Positions 26,215 through 33,935 of a DNA stretch of 33,935 nt are shown piece after piece. The notes under the pieces are model-generated. The model was given only the letters and a program-made list of their open reading frames with translations. It searched no databases and was not told the DNA's origin. Numbering within the stretch: position 1 is the first letter of the stretch; each line of letters begins with the position of its first letter. The position numbers were made by a program, and so were the translations under genes. Source of the stretch: a virus; the IMG/VR virus record IMGVR_UViG_3300006869_000041, positions 1 through 33,935 of that record; one strand, given 5' to 3'.

Positions 26215-26857
26215 AAACAATACCGTATCGTTCACCCGGAATCGATACAATAAAATAGCCTTGATCTTTTTCTGTTTTGTGACAAAATTGATGAGATATA
26301 TCAGTTCTATCTTTCACAATATTATAAAGAGCTTCAGGTCCTCCCCAAACTGTCCAATCATCAGTAATATGTTCATAGTCCGTTCCAGAAGATTTTAAAT
26401 TATTTTCTGAATCAAAATAATCTATCTTCATGATTCTTTGTTTTAAATTCATATGATAATGTTTTTTACCTAATACATTACCTTGCTTATCTAAATAATA
26501 TCCAGTTCCCCAGTGCCATTCTTTACCTAAATTGTCTGTAGGTTTATTATGAGTTGTAGTCACGTAAAGTCTCAGATTATCAGTAGTCAACGTACCTAAA
26601 TCGATAGCAATCAAACCAGTTCGTGTTCCTTCAGGACCTGTCTCGTACAATCTTCTTGGTACTGAAAATCCATACTTTTCTAAAAAAGTATCAATGTCTT
26701 GTCTAATTTCTTCTGAGTTATTACGAATGTAAATTACAACCGAATGCACATCTTTGCGTCTAACAAATTCTAATGTAGTTAGGATGCTTATTGGAAATAT
26801 ATCTAATGCTTCATCTAGGATATCATAATAGCCTCTAAAAATATTTGAATCTACCAT
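26210..26857 (-). CDS. Hypothetical AT-rich protein (215 aa)
   Basis: The start ATG shares one base with the stop of the 501-aa gene (TAATG), and the Gly codons just before that stop supply AGGGGG as ribosome binding site, so it is translationally coupled. I do not recognise the family. It does not look like a fibre: it is soluble and mixed alpha/beta, with an N-terminal 'LTTLEFVRRKDVHSVVIYIRNN', a middle 'GLIAIDLGTLTTDNLRLYVTTTHNKP', and His/Trp-rich 'EWHWGTGYYLDKQG' and 'KKHYHMNL'. No signal peptide or membrane helix is seen. Its DNA is visibly richer in A and T than the neighbours (26401-26460 has 11 G/C of 60), which suggests separate acquisition. Its position after a putative adhesin allows an accessory role such as a chaperone or tip protein, but there is no direct evidence. 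Confidence 0.75.
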   Translation of the reverse strand: MVDSNIFRGYYDILDEALDIFPISILTTLEFVRRKDVHSVVIYIRNNSEEIRQDIDTFLEKYGFSVPRRLYETGPEGTRTGLIAIDLGTLTTDNLRLYVTTTHNKPTDNLGKEWHWGTGYYLDKQGNVLGKKHYHMNLKQRIMKIDYFDSENNLKSSGTDYEHITDDWTVWGGPEALYNIVKDRTDISHQFCHKTEKDQGYFIVSIPGERYGIVL

Positions 26858-28362
26858 TAGTTGCCCCCTGTCCCATTAGCCAAAACTAGTGTAATAGTTT
26901 GAGTTACATCTGTTGTGGGATAGCCTATTCTTCTTATTTCAACAGAAATATCTGCAGATACATCTACTCCGTAATATGCAATACCTGCCGAGCCTGCGTT
27001 AGAAGGATCTGGATTTCCCCATGTTACTGCAACATGTTGGTCCAAAGTAATCCATTCGCCCCAAAGATCATTTCTGATTACACCAACAGTTCCTGTAGCA
27101 AGTGTTGGCGTTTGTGGAGAGTTTACAGCAAGCGGAATGTTCTGCACAACATTACTGTAATTTAATCTTACCTCATAGCGGTCGCCATTTCCTGTACCAA
27201 TGTCGTCTTGTAACCAGTCTATTACATCACCTAACGCAGGAACATTACTTCCACCTATGTTTGATAGGTTCTGAATAATTTTATCTGTTGTTCCGTCGCT
27301 TCTAAGCTGGAAACCAAAACGACAGAAAGGACCTGTAGTAGTCGTATTTGTTGCATTAAATCGCCACAATGTGTTAATACTATTTGCTGCAACAGGCTGA
27401 TCTGTTGGCACACTAAATTTTGTTACTGAACCATTCTTTTCTATACGGAAACCAAAATAATATGATTGATTTCTTTCAGTATTACCACCAGTTGCAGGTG
27501 GGGTAAAGATTTGAGTAGCAGCACCCGTATCAAGGTCGAATTTTAAGTAGCCTGGATTTCCGTAACCGCCGTCGTGGTTACCTACGGCGAATGCTGGAGT
27601 TCCGCCTTTACCGAGTTGTACGACATAATCAACCTCTACATCAACATCAACAGTACCGTTCCATCTTCCGCCATAAAAACCACCTTCACCGGCTTTACCC
27701 CATTCGTCTGCTCCACCTCTGTTAATCAAACCAAAGAATTCGTAGGAATCTCCATTACCTTGGTCACCGCCACCGCCACCGCCGCCTGCACCCCAGTGTC
27801 CCCAAGGTGCAGAGCCACCAGCACTGTTTCTAGGAGCTGCCGTTCCGCCAGCGCCGAATGGTGACGCTTCACCCGCTGTAGCATTCGCACTTGTAAACGC
27901 GTTGTTATTTCCTCCAAGACCAGATTGTGCTCCGGCTTTAGTATCAGTCTGGGCTACGTCATCTCGTGTTACGTTAAACGCAGTGAGAAAATTCGCACGA
28001 TCTATTTGTGATGGTACTACCCCGCCGTTTGCCGCTACTGCAGCATCAAAGGTTGACATAAGCATGATACCACTAGGTCCACCAGATCCAGCTCGACTTA
28101 CAATATTAGAATTGTTTTCAAAACCAGAACCACCTGCACCGCCTCCGCCGTATGCTTCAAACGCTAGATTAATTATTCTTGTAGCGCCATAAAATTGGCT
28201 CATAGCAATAGGTTCACCCTGCTGACCGATAGCAGAGTTTTGGTTTTTATTAGGTACCAAACCTCCTCCTCTAGCATATTCTGATAGAGAGTGCGGCTTA
28301 GTGCCGGTAAACTCGTTGGCGATGTCTTGAGTGTTAAGAGGGCCGGAAGTCTTGATAGCCAT
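26857..28362 (-). CDS. Glycine-rich putative fibre tip or adhesin (501 aa)
   Basis: The ATG follows the 415-aa gene's stop with no gap (TAAATG) and has GGGGA upstream. Residues 1-60 ('LNTQDIANEFTG...SLSEYARGG...IAMSQFYGA') are a known N-terminal module of phage tail proteins. Residues ~70-275 are glycine-rich, with 'YGGGGAGGSG', 'GAGGGGGGGDQGNG' and 'LGKGGTPAF...GGYGNPGYLKFDL', the last like the Gly-rich tip domains of many phage fibres. Residues ~276-501 form a beta-rich C-terminal region with 'FRIEKNGSV', 'GDRYEVRLNYSNV' and 'GEWITLDQHVAVTWG'. The Gly-rich stretch recalls poly-glycine helices of gp38-type adhesins, but homology is not shown. It is likely to be displayed at the end of the neighbouring S74 fibre. 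Confidence 0.78.
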   Translation of the reverse strand: MAIKTSGPLNTQDIANEFTGTKPHSLSEYARGGGLVPNKNQNSAIGQQGEPIAMSQFYGATRIINLAFEAYGGGGAGGSGFENNSNIVSRAGSGGPSGIMLMSTFDAAVAANGGVVPSQIDRANFLTAFNVTRDDVAQTDTKAGAQSGLGGNNNAFTSANATAGEASPFGAGGTAAPRNSAGGSAPWGHWGAGGGGGGGDQGNGDSYEFFGLINRGGADEWGKAGEGGFYGGRWNGTVDVDVEVDYVVQLGKGGTPAFAVGNHDGGYGNPGYLKFDLDTGAATQIFTPPATGGNTERNQSYYFGFRIEKNGSVTKFSVPTDQPVAANSINTLWRFNATNTTTTGPFCRFGFQLRSDGTTDKIIQNLSNIGGSNVPALGDVIDWLQDDIGTGNGDRYEVRLNYSNVVQNIPLAVNSPQTPTLATGTVGVIRNDLWGEWITLDQHVAVTWGNPDPSNAGSAGIAYYGVDVSADISVEIRRIGYPTTDVTQTITLVLANGTGGN

Positions 28363-29610
28363 TTACTTCCCCACTTTTGCTGAGAGTTCCTTAATGGCTT
28401 CGATAAGTAGACCTACTAGATTACCATGTCGAACTGCATAAGTTTCTTCATTAGTATCAGGATTCACTGTTTTATATACAATGCCAGGTACGACTTTCTC
28501 AATTTCTTGAGCCATAACACCAGTCATCTCTTCACCCGGTCTGCTCTTATAGTTAAACGTGTATCCGCCAAGTTGCAAAACTTTATCTAAAGCATTTTCA
28601 ATTGGATTAATATTTTCTTTCATCGCGATATCTGAGATGTTTGCAAAAGCTGTAATATCTCCGCTGGCCTGTATTGTGCCCAGATTTGCGTCAGTGGCGT
28701 TGTTAACAACCAACGAACTAAATGTTACATTTGATCCTGTTCCTACTGCCTGACCAATATTAATTGGAACAATACCATCTTCATCTGCAGCTCCAAATGT
28801 AACACCTGTTCCTTCTGAGAAAGCACCTTGTGCCCTTGCTTTTGTAAAGTAAAGGTTATCGGTACCTTCGGCTAAAGAGTCGGTGTCGTGGTTAATAAGT
28901 GAGCTTACTGTACCTTGAACGTTGCCGAAGAAAGTCGCTGGAATATTTGCAGCAGGTCCACCATTTTCAAGTACTTTACCTGACCCGTTTCCGCCTGTAG
29001 CGCTTGGATGATATACGTCTCCAGTAAGATCACCAGTTACGTTACCAATTACGCTACCAGTAAAGGAACCAGAACCGCCTTGAGTTACGATATTATTTGC
29101 AGTAAATGTTCCGCGAACGACTAGACCATCTTCAATTACCACATCATCTCTTACATATAGATCTACAACTTGAAGAGTACCATTCGGTAGTAATCTAAGC
29201 TTAGGATCTCCAGAACCTGTGTCTAAGATAACAGCGGTGTTTACAGAATCTTCCATACCGAAAGTCCACGTGTCAGTATTATCTGTAAGTTCAATTCTAG
29301 GACCACCAGCCGTATATTTCAGAACAAGTTGATTCTGATTTGTTGTAGCATTCATTGTAATAGGATTGTGGAATGTAACGTTATTAGCAGAGTTATAAGC
29401 TCTTACGTGATCTGAAAAAAGTTCATCATTTGCTTTTAAATCTGTTGCTTCGAACGTTCCTACGAGAGTAGCGTTACCTGTAGTTTCGTCACCGAGAGCA
29501 GATGCGGTTACTACTTCAGCTCTAAACAAATCTACCATTTCATTGGTTTTATCAAACCAGTTTTGAAATGTTTGTGTAGTTGTAATGTTTGTAATACTTG
29601 ATTTTGCCAT
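28363..29610 (-). CDS. Tail fibre with C-terminal Peptidase_S74 chaperone (415 aa)
   Basis: The ATG directly follows the stop of the 61-aa gene (TAAATG). The N-terminus 'TTQTFQNWFDKTNEMVDLFRAEVVTA' is a helical anchor common to marine phage fibres. A beta-rich middle follows, with 'GNVTGDLTGDVYHP' and 'LAEGTDNLYFTKARAQGAFS'. Residues 326-415 are a Peptidase_S74 domain: SDIAMKENI with Ser326 and Lys331 at the expected spacing, then 'GVMAQEIEKVVPGIV' and 'GNLVGLLIEAIKEL'. The released chaperone would be ~90 residues and the mature fibre ~325. The domain closely resembles that of the 1583-aa fibre at its ends but differs in the middle. It is translated ahead of the Gly-rich protein, which may bind its tip. 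Confidence 0.9.
   Translation of the reverse strand: MAKSSITNITTTQTFQNWFDKTNEMVDLFRAEVVTASALGDETTGNATLVGTFEATDLKANDELFSDHVRAYNSANNVTFHNPITMNATTNQNQLVLKYTAGGPRIELTDNTDTWTFGMEDSVNTAVILDTGSGDPKLRLLPNGTLQVVDLYVRDDVVIEDGLVVRGTFTANNIVTQGGSGSFTGSVIGNVTGDLTGDVYHPSATGGNGSGKVLENGGPAANIPATFFGNVQGTVSSLINHDTDSLAEGTDNLYFTKARAQGAFSEGTGVTFGAADEDGIVPINIGQAVGTGSNVTFSSLVVNNATDANLGTIQASGDITAFANISDIAMKENINPIENALDKVLQLGGYTFNYKSRPGEEMTGVMAQEIEKVVPGIVYKTVNPDTNEETYAVRHGNLVGLLIEAIKELSAKVGK
28366..28635 (-). other. Peptidase_S74 self-cleaving chaperone domain of the 415-aa fibre
   Basis: Residues 326-415 start SDIAMKENI. Self-cleavage is predicted before Ser326, with Lys331 as its partner. Hallmarks GVMAQEIE and GNLVGLLIEA are present. 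Confidence 0.9.
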
Positions 29611-29796
29611 TTATCTGTTCTCTAATTGATCTAAGCGCTCATTTACTCTAACGAGAGTTTCACGAACAACAACAAGTTCTTTTGTTAAGAGCTCAACTTT
29701 TCTATATAAAGCTCTTTCTTGTTTATATTTATTTAGCGCAGCTTTGTCTGTGTTTAAAACTGCGCCTGTCGTTTGCTCTCGTTTTAGATGTATCAT
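29611..29796 (-). CDS. Small coiled-coil protein (61 aa)
   Basis: The ATG overlaps the stop of the upstream structural gene as ATGA, and the stop is followed at once by the next ATG, so the gene lies in a coupled series. The protein is highly charged and helical. From about residue 25 the sequence 'ALYRKVELLTKELVVVRETLVRVNERLDQLEN' has Leu/Val spacing of a coiled coil. The N-terminal 'IHLKREQTTGAVLNTD' has no clear fold. No membrane segment or signal peptide. Similar tiny coiled-coil genes sit between structural genes of T4-like phages, usually without known function. It may be an assembly factor or a minor virion part; this is inference from size, position and coiled-coil pattern. Confidence 0.8.
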   Translation of the reverse strand: MIHLKREQTTGAVLNTDKAALNKYKQERALYRKVELLTKELVVVRETLVRVNERLDQLENR

Positions 29797-32700
29797 GTTA
29801 ACGCAATGCCTCTATAATCTTTTACCATAGGTACTTGATGGAGATCATCTGCAATAAGATCAATTCTAATTGCAAACTTTCTATATCCGCTAAAGTCTCC
29901 TTCAGTGCTTGTATATTCAAGAACTCCATCAGCATCTTTGTTCGCGGCGGCTACTTTATACTTGTACTCTCGATAATCTTTTTGATTAATCGCTGAACAA
30001 TATACACCTACACCTTCTACCAATTCTAATTCAATCCAAGGTAGAGTATCAAAGTCTGCAGCGTCATATGTATTCTGCGGTCTGATATAAACTTTGATAT
30101 CGGTGTTTGGTGGTCTGTAACCTGTAACAAAGATTTCCATATCTTCAGCATCAAGATCTTCTGCCAACTCAATTCGTTTTGAGATATATTTAGAAGTATC
30201 TGCTGCAGTAGAAGCTGTCATATACTGATAAGCAAGGGCAGCTGATAAGTCCATATCAACCATAGGTGTTGATGTAGAGTTTGAGCCATTCGACATTTCT
30301 ACTGTAATATCAAATGCTTTCGATCTTGATGGATCATTTGATTTACTAAAGAGTGTTACGCCTTGAGTAAATGTGTTATTATCACCGAATCTCATTGGAA
30401 GCTGATATGTTGTGCTTGTATTTGCCGGAGGAACAAAAGTACCTTTAAGCTGTGTTCTTGTAATACTGTCATTTGCTTTCATAACAATTGGTTGGATATA
30501 ACTCAAGTTAATATCATCGATTGTAGCAATCGTTGCTTGAACACCAGACGCTAATCCTTCAATAGTTCCTGCTGCAAACCCACGACTTGTTCTTGCTGAG
30601 CTTCCTTTAAGATGAAGTTCTGTTCTGTCAAGTTTATCGTAGTAAGAAACTCTACCTACAACGATAGGCTCACCCGAAGCAACTGTAAAGTGAGCTGGTT
30701 TGTCTACAGTCATTTCAGTATTGCTGTTAACGCTTACGACTCTGAATATGTCTTTAGCCACGTTTCCAGAATCTTCCATTAGAACATAGTCATCGGCGGC
30801 ATATGTATCACCGAGAACACCGGAATCCGCAGTTACAGTAGTACCACTAATAGTCATTCCACTTACTGTAGCGCCTTGCTTAGGCTTGATCTGATAGACA
30901 TACTCGTCTTGTACAAACTTACCATCCCAATCTGACAATGTAAAGAATTCATGATCGTCATTTGTCATAGTAACAGAACCGACTGAAGCATTAAAGTCAT
31001 GTCTGTGCAACTTAAACTTGAGATCTTCGTCTTGGTAAGCACTCCAAGCTCTGTTGTTTGTAGATGTAAATAGAACACCATCACCCCAGTCTTGTACAAC
31101 AGCTTGTCCATTTGTAGAACCAGATGTGAGATCGTTACCACCAACTTTAGACGTAAAGTGCAGATAGTTTGGATCGTTGGCGTCAGGCATTAGAACAACA
31201 CAGTATTCTTTCTCAATGTCCATTCTTACTGGAGCTGGGAAAGTTACAGTTGTAACTAGATCTGAAGTATCAGAAACATTTATTTCTGAAGCTAATAGAT
31301 GCACTTTACCGAAAGGCAAGATTGTATTTGTTGGATAACCATTTTCCACTTCACGAAGCATAACAGTAATACCATTCGTTTCTGACTTTCTCTTAAAGTA
31401 AAGATCAATCTTTGAAACGAATACACTGTTAGATCCTTCACCCATACCTTTCTTGATAAAGAATGTCTGAGCAAGTGGATCCCCGTTGCCATTTCCTGGA
31501 GGATCAGCGGGTGGATCCGGGCGAGGTCTTCTTCTACGTGGCAGGTTGCGAGTTGTCGTTGTTTCATTATGGAAGAACTCTGCAGTTCTTGTAGAAGCAG
31601 TCATAGACTGAGCATCTATAGAAATATTATATGAGTTATATGCGATAGTAGCTCTAGATGTTGAACCTGAAGCAATACTTGAGTACTGATCAACGTCAAC
31701 AATGTAGAGTACTCTTTCACCTACAAAGAATGTTTCTTCAGGAATACTAAATACGGCTCTCAATACGCCGTTTTCGTCTGTAAGTACATCAGCACCTTTA
31801 TCACCAAATGCTTGAATATCTCTTGTAGCATTTACTGCAGTACCTGGCGCGACGTCTTGATTAACGTCAACACCATCAAAGAAGAAATAATGTTTAGTGT
31901 TTGGTCTCAAACCAGATACAAAAATATTTACATCTCTTGCTCTAATAAACGGCATGAATTGTACGTTAGAAACAAAGTCACCAACTCTTTGGTCGATAGT
32001 AGCGTTCTCTCGAGCTGCAATAGTAGAAACTGTACCTTCTTGAATTGGTGTTGGGAACCAGTCGTTCGGGTTACCGATCTGAGTACTTCCAATAACGTCA
32101 CCCCACTGAGTATCAGTAAGAGGAATATATCTTTGTAATCCTTCAACAAAGCTTGTAAACGGCGTTGCTAGATCGATATTCAAACGTGTTGGGTTTGTTA
32201 CAGTATCATGAACCATGTCATGTGATGGGAACAATTCTGCTGTACCGTTAAACGACCAGAAGTTACTTACACAGTTTCTAAAGTTTGTTGCATAAGGCTG
32301 GTTAAGTAGCTCAACATGCGCATTTCTTTCAAGCGTAGCAACATCAGCATCTGCTGTATTCGGGAAGATAGTGGCATTCGTACTTGTTTTGTACTTTAGA
32401 TCCATTGGGAAAGTTTTTACTGCAGGAGTAAGAATCTTTCTATTAAAATGAATCGCTGCTTTGTAGTCAGTATCTTCTAGGTTAGCAAGAGAACTGTCGT
32501 TCATTGGATCTACAAGATAACCATTCTTAAATCTTGTCAATCCATTTTCATCTAGAATTGTCATGTTCTCGACAGAAGATTCAAGCTGGCTCAAGCTGAT
32601 ATAGTACTCAAGTCCTTCAAGTCTTTTCTCAATCTTTTCGATATCTCTCATTCTATAACGAGGAGTACCTTTTGATTTAGCACTTACAGCATACTCAAAT

Positions 32701-33935
32701 TTTCTTTGGTTAGCGGCTTCATTAGGACTTAGAGCTGGATATCCAGGAATTGTAATCTGCGAAATTACCATCTCATCAGAACCTACCTGAGGAGGAACTG
32801 GAGTAGCAGATTCTACGCCTTTTACAATCTTAATGCTACCAAATGAATCTACAATAATACTGTCAACACGAGCAAGATATGTTTCAATGTCACCTGTTGC
32901 AACAGCATTCAGACAAGGTTGTAGGTAATCTGTTCTTGAGAACTGAGGTGCTTGCTGACCAACAGTCTGAGTAATTGTTCCGGCAGATGCAGGAGTTGTA
33001 TGACTATATTGAACAGCAGCATTTTTGTCTGCATGAGGTCTAAAGTCAATGCATTCGCGCATGTTGTAAATCTTTTTATTGCCAGATGAGTATGTTGGAA
33101 TTTGCCATGAACGACATTTATCATTTGGCAAAACAGCAGTCTCATCGTCGATAGGATAACTATCGATCGTAAAGAAGTATTTACCGCTGCCCGGATTTGG
33201 TTCGAAACATTTCATACGTACTGTAATCGTACCAGCATTTGGCTTTGGTCTGCCCGGAATATATTCCATATATGAAATATCATAGAAAGTATCTTTCTGA
33301 TTGATTCTCAATCTAAAGCTTTCACTGTAATCTGTTCCAGTGTTGTCAGTTACTTCTAGAATCTCATATACATCTGGGAAGCCAAGGCTGTACGTATTTA
33401 CTACAGCCGAATAAGTGTTCTTTACATAAACATTGCGCACAAGTTTACCGAACGGTCTTGGATTCGCAGTATATCTTGTATTTACATATAGAGTACCGGC
33501 AGGATCTGAGTTGTCTGCAGGATCAAGGTTAACTGTGATCTCATTTAAGTTGACAGATCTTGAAAAACTTAATATATTAATCTTATCATTACCGGCATCG
33601 ACAAACGTTAGGTCTGCTTGATCTGGTGAGAAGTCATCAGCTTGAATGTCGGAATCAGAAAGTGTAAATGAGTTTCCTGTAATACCAGCAACTGCTACAG
33701 ATTCTCTCGCAGGAATAGTCATGTCAGTAATTGACTTAAGACTAAACTGCCCTGTGTCAAAAATAAACGGAGCATTTTTAACGTCTTGAAGTATTGAGTT
33801 GTTTGCAATAAAGATTGTGCCTGAATCGCCGTTAATTCTATCCACATCTTTAAATGTAAAGTTAGAATTAGTCATCTTAATATTGCTTAGATATAGACGA
33901 TTTTCTGTAATATTTCTTGCATATGCAGAACCAAT
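29793..33935 (-). CDS. Large DUF4815-like virion structural protein, N-terminus beyond right edge (at least 1380 aa)
   Basis: The frame is open across the right edge. Twenty codons (IGSAYARNITENRLYLSNIK) precede the ATG at 33875, so that Met is probably internal and the gene is cut by the window. The edge sequence fits the start of DUF4815-type structural proteins of marine T4-like phages. Residues (from the 33875 Met) ~390-420 include a coiled stretch 'RDIEKIEKRLEGLEYYISLSQLE'. At ~777-800 lies a Pro/Arg-rich linker (LPRRRRPRPDPPADPP) leading to 'DPLAQTFFI', a motif recurring in this family, then 'KIDLYFKRK' and 'REVENGYPTNTILPFG'. The C-terminal half is beta-rich. It is probably a large baseplate-proximal protein that holds fibres; this rests on family memory and position. 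Confidence 0.82.
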   Translation of the reverse strand: MGSAYARNITENRLYLSNIKMTNSNFTFKDVDRINGDSGTIFIANNSILQDVKNAPFIFDTGQFSLKSITDMTIPARESVAVAGITGNSFTLSDSDIQADDFSPDQADLTFVDAGNDKINILSFSRSVNLNEITVNLDPADNSDPAGTLYVNTRYTANPRPFGKLVRNVYVKNTYSAVVNTYSLGFPDVYEILEVTDNTGTDYSESFRLRINQKDTFYDISYMEYIPGRPKPNAGTITVRMKCFEPNPGSGKYFFTIDSYPIDDETAVLPNDKCRSWQIPTYSSGNKKIYNMRECIDFRPHADKNAAVQYSHTTPASAGTITQTVGQQAPQFSRTDYLQPCLNAVATGDIETYLARVDSIIVDSFGSIKIVKGVESATPVPPQVGSDEMVISQITIPGYPALSPNEAANQRKFEYAVSAKSKGTPRYRMRDIEKIEKRLEGLEYYISLSQLESSVENMTILDENGLTRFKNGYLVDPMNDSSLANLEDTDYKAAIHFNRKILTPAVKTFPMDLKYKTSTNATIFPNTADADVATLERNAHVELLNQPYATNFRNCVSNFWSFNGTAELFPSHDMVHDTVTNPTRLNIDLATPFTSFVEGLQRYIPLTDTQWGDVIGSTQIGNPNDWFPTPIQEGTVSTIAARENATIDQRVGDFVSNVQFMPFIRARDVNIFVSGLRPNTKHYFFFDGVDVNQDVAPGTAVNATRDIQAFGDKGADVLTDENGVLRAVFSIPEETFFVGERVLYIVDVDQYSSIASGSTSRATIAYNSYNISIDAQSMTASTRTAEFFHNETTTTRNLPRRRRPRPDPPADPPGNGNGDPLAQTFFIKKGMGEGSNSVFVSKIDLYFKRKSETNGITVMLREVENGYPTNTILPFGKVHLLASEINVSDTSDLVTTVTFPAPVRMDIEKEYCVVLMPDANDPNYLHFTSKVGGNDLTSGSTNGQAVVQDWGDGVLFTSTNNRAWSAYQDEDLKFKLHRHDFNASVGSVTMTNDDHEFFTLSDWDGKFVQDEYVYQIKPKQGATVSGMTISGTTVTADSGVLGDTYAADDYVLMEDSGNVAKDIFRVVSVNSNTEMTVDKPAHFTVASGEPIVVGRVSYYDKLDRTELHLKGSSARTSRGFAAGTIEGLASGVQATIATIDDINLSYIQPIVMKANDSITRTQLKGTFVPPANTSTTYQLPMRFGDNNTFTQGVTLFSKSNDPSRSKAFDITVEMSNGSNSTSTPMVDMDLSAALAYQYMTASTAADTSKYISKRIELAEDLDAEDMEIFVTGYRPPNTDIKVYIRPQNTYDAADFDTLPWIELELVEGVGVYCSAINQKDYREYKYKVAAANKDADGVLEYTSTEGDFSGYRKFAIRIDLIADDLHQVPMVKDYRGIALT
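31475..31547 (-). other. Pro/Arg-rich linker in the DUF4815-like protein
   Basis: About 24 residues, LPRRRRPRPDPPADPP then GNGNGDPLAQTF, between two folded halves. The charge and proline content suggest an extended flexible joint that could act as a hinge or a protease-sensitive site. Confidence 0.65.

Noticed and set aside
1-33935. Search for a defence system, toxin-antitoxin pair, tRNA, retroelement or diversity-generating element
   Set aside because: No reverse transcriptase, template/variable repeat pair, nuclease, tRNA cloverleaf or non-coding stretch long enough was seen; the window is filled by structural genes.

Overview
This window looks like part of the late, virion-structural region of a T4-like (tailed, contractile) bacteriophage with a low-GC genome. 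The protein repertoire most resembles marine T4-like myoviruses such as those infecting cyanobacteria or SAR11, but nothing in the window identifies the host. All supported genes lie on the minus strand and are read from right to left. There is essentially no non-coding DNA: the longest gap is 98 bp. T4-type late promoters (TATAAATA on the minus strand) sit in three of the few gaps.

In transcription order: (1) 33935-26210 is a tightly coupled block. It holds a large DUF4815-like structural protein cut by the right edge, a 61-aa coiled-coil protein, a 415-aa fibre ending in a Peptidase_S74 self-cleaving chaperone, a 501-aa glycine-rich putative tip/adhesin, and a 215-aa AT-rich orphan. (2) A late promoter at 26207-26214 then drives a 3631-aa giant (parallel beta-helix, pectin-lyase-like region, then a long array of two alternating repeat types), a 141-aa structural protein and a roughly 1583-aa GXQ collagen-like fibre. 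That fibre also ends in an S74 domain and carries an embedded cupredoxin-like domain. A rho-independent terminator at 10060-10085 closes this unit. (3) A second late promoter at 10036-10043 precedes a 108-aa small structural protein, a 1394-aa fibre with a TTG start, and an 816-aa fibre. (4) A third late promoter at 2975-2982 precedes another long fibre gene that runs off the left edge (at least 977 aa).

Together the genes look like the phage's host-contact equipment: baseplate-proximal structural proteins plus at least six different fibre or adhesin polypeptides. They are built by shuffling a small set of modules: S74 chaperones, collagen triplets, 'YYDxDNxAYY' repeats, 'HxDTSSQAN...FGHV' repeats, and 'DADxLDG' elements. 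No tRNA, CRISPR array, insertion sequence, integrase, or replication, packaging or defence gene was seen. The most unusual points are the cupredoxin-like site inside a collagen-like fibre, the regular Gly-to-Ala/Ser substitutions in its triplets, and the many-copy Cys-containing repeats of the 3631-aa protein. Family names are assigned by reading the sequence from memory, without any database search.
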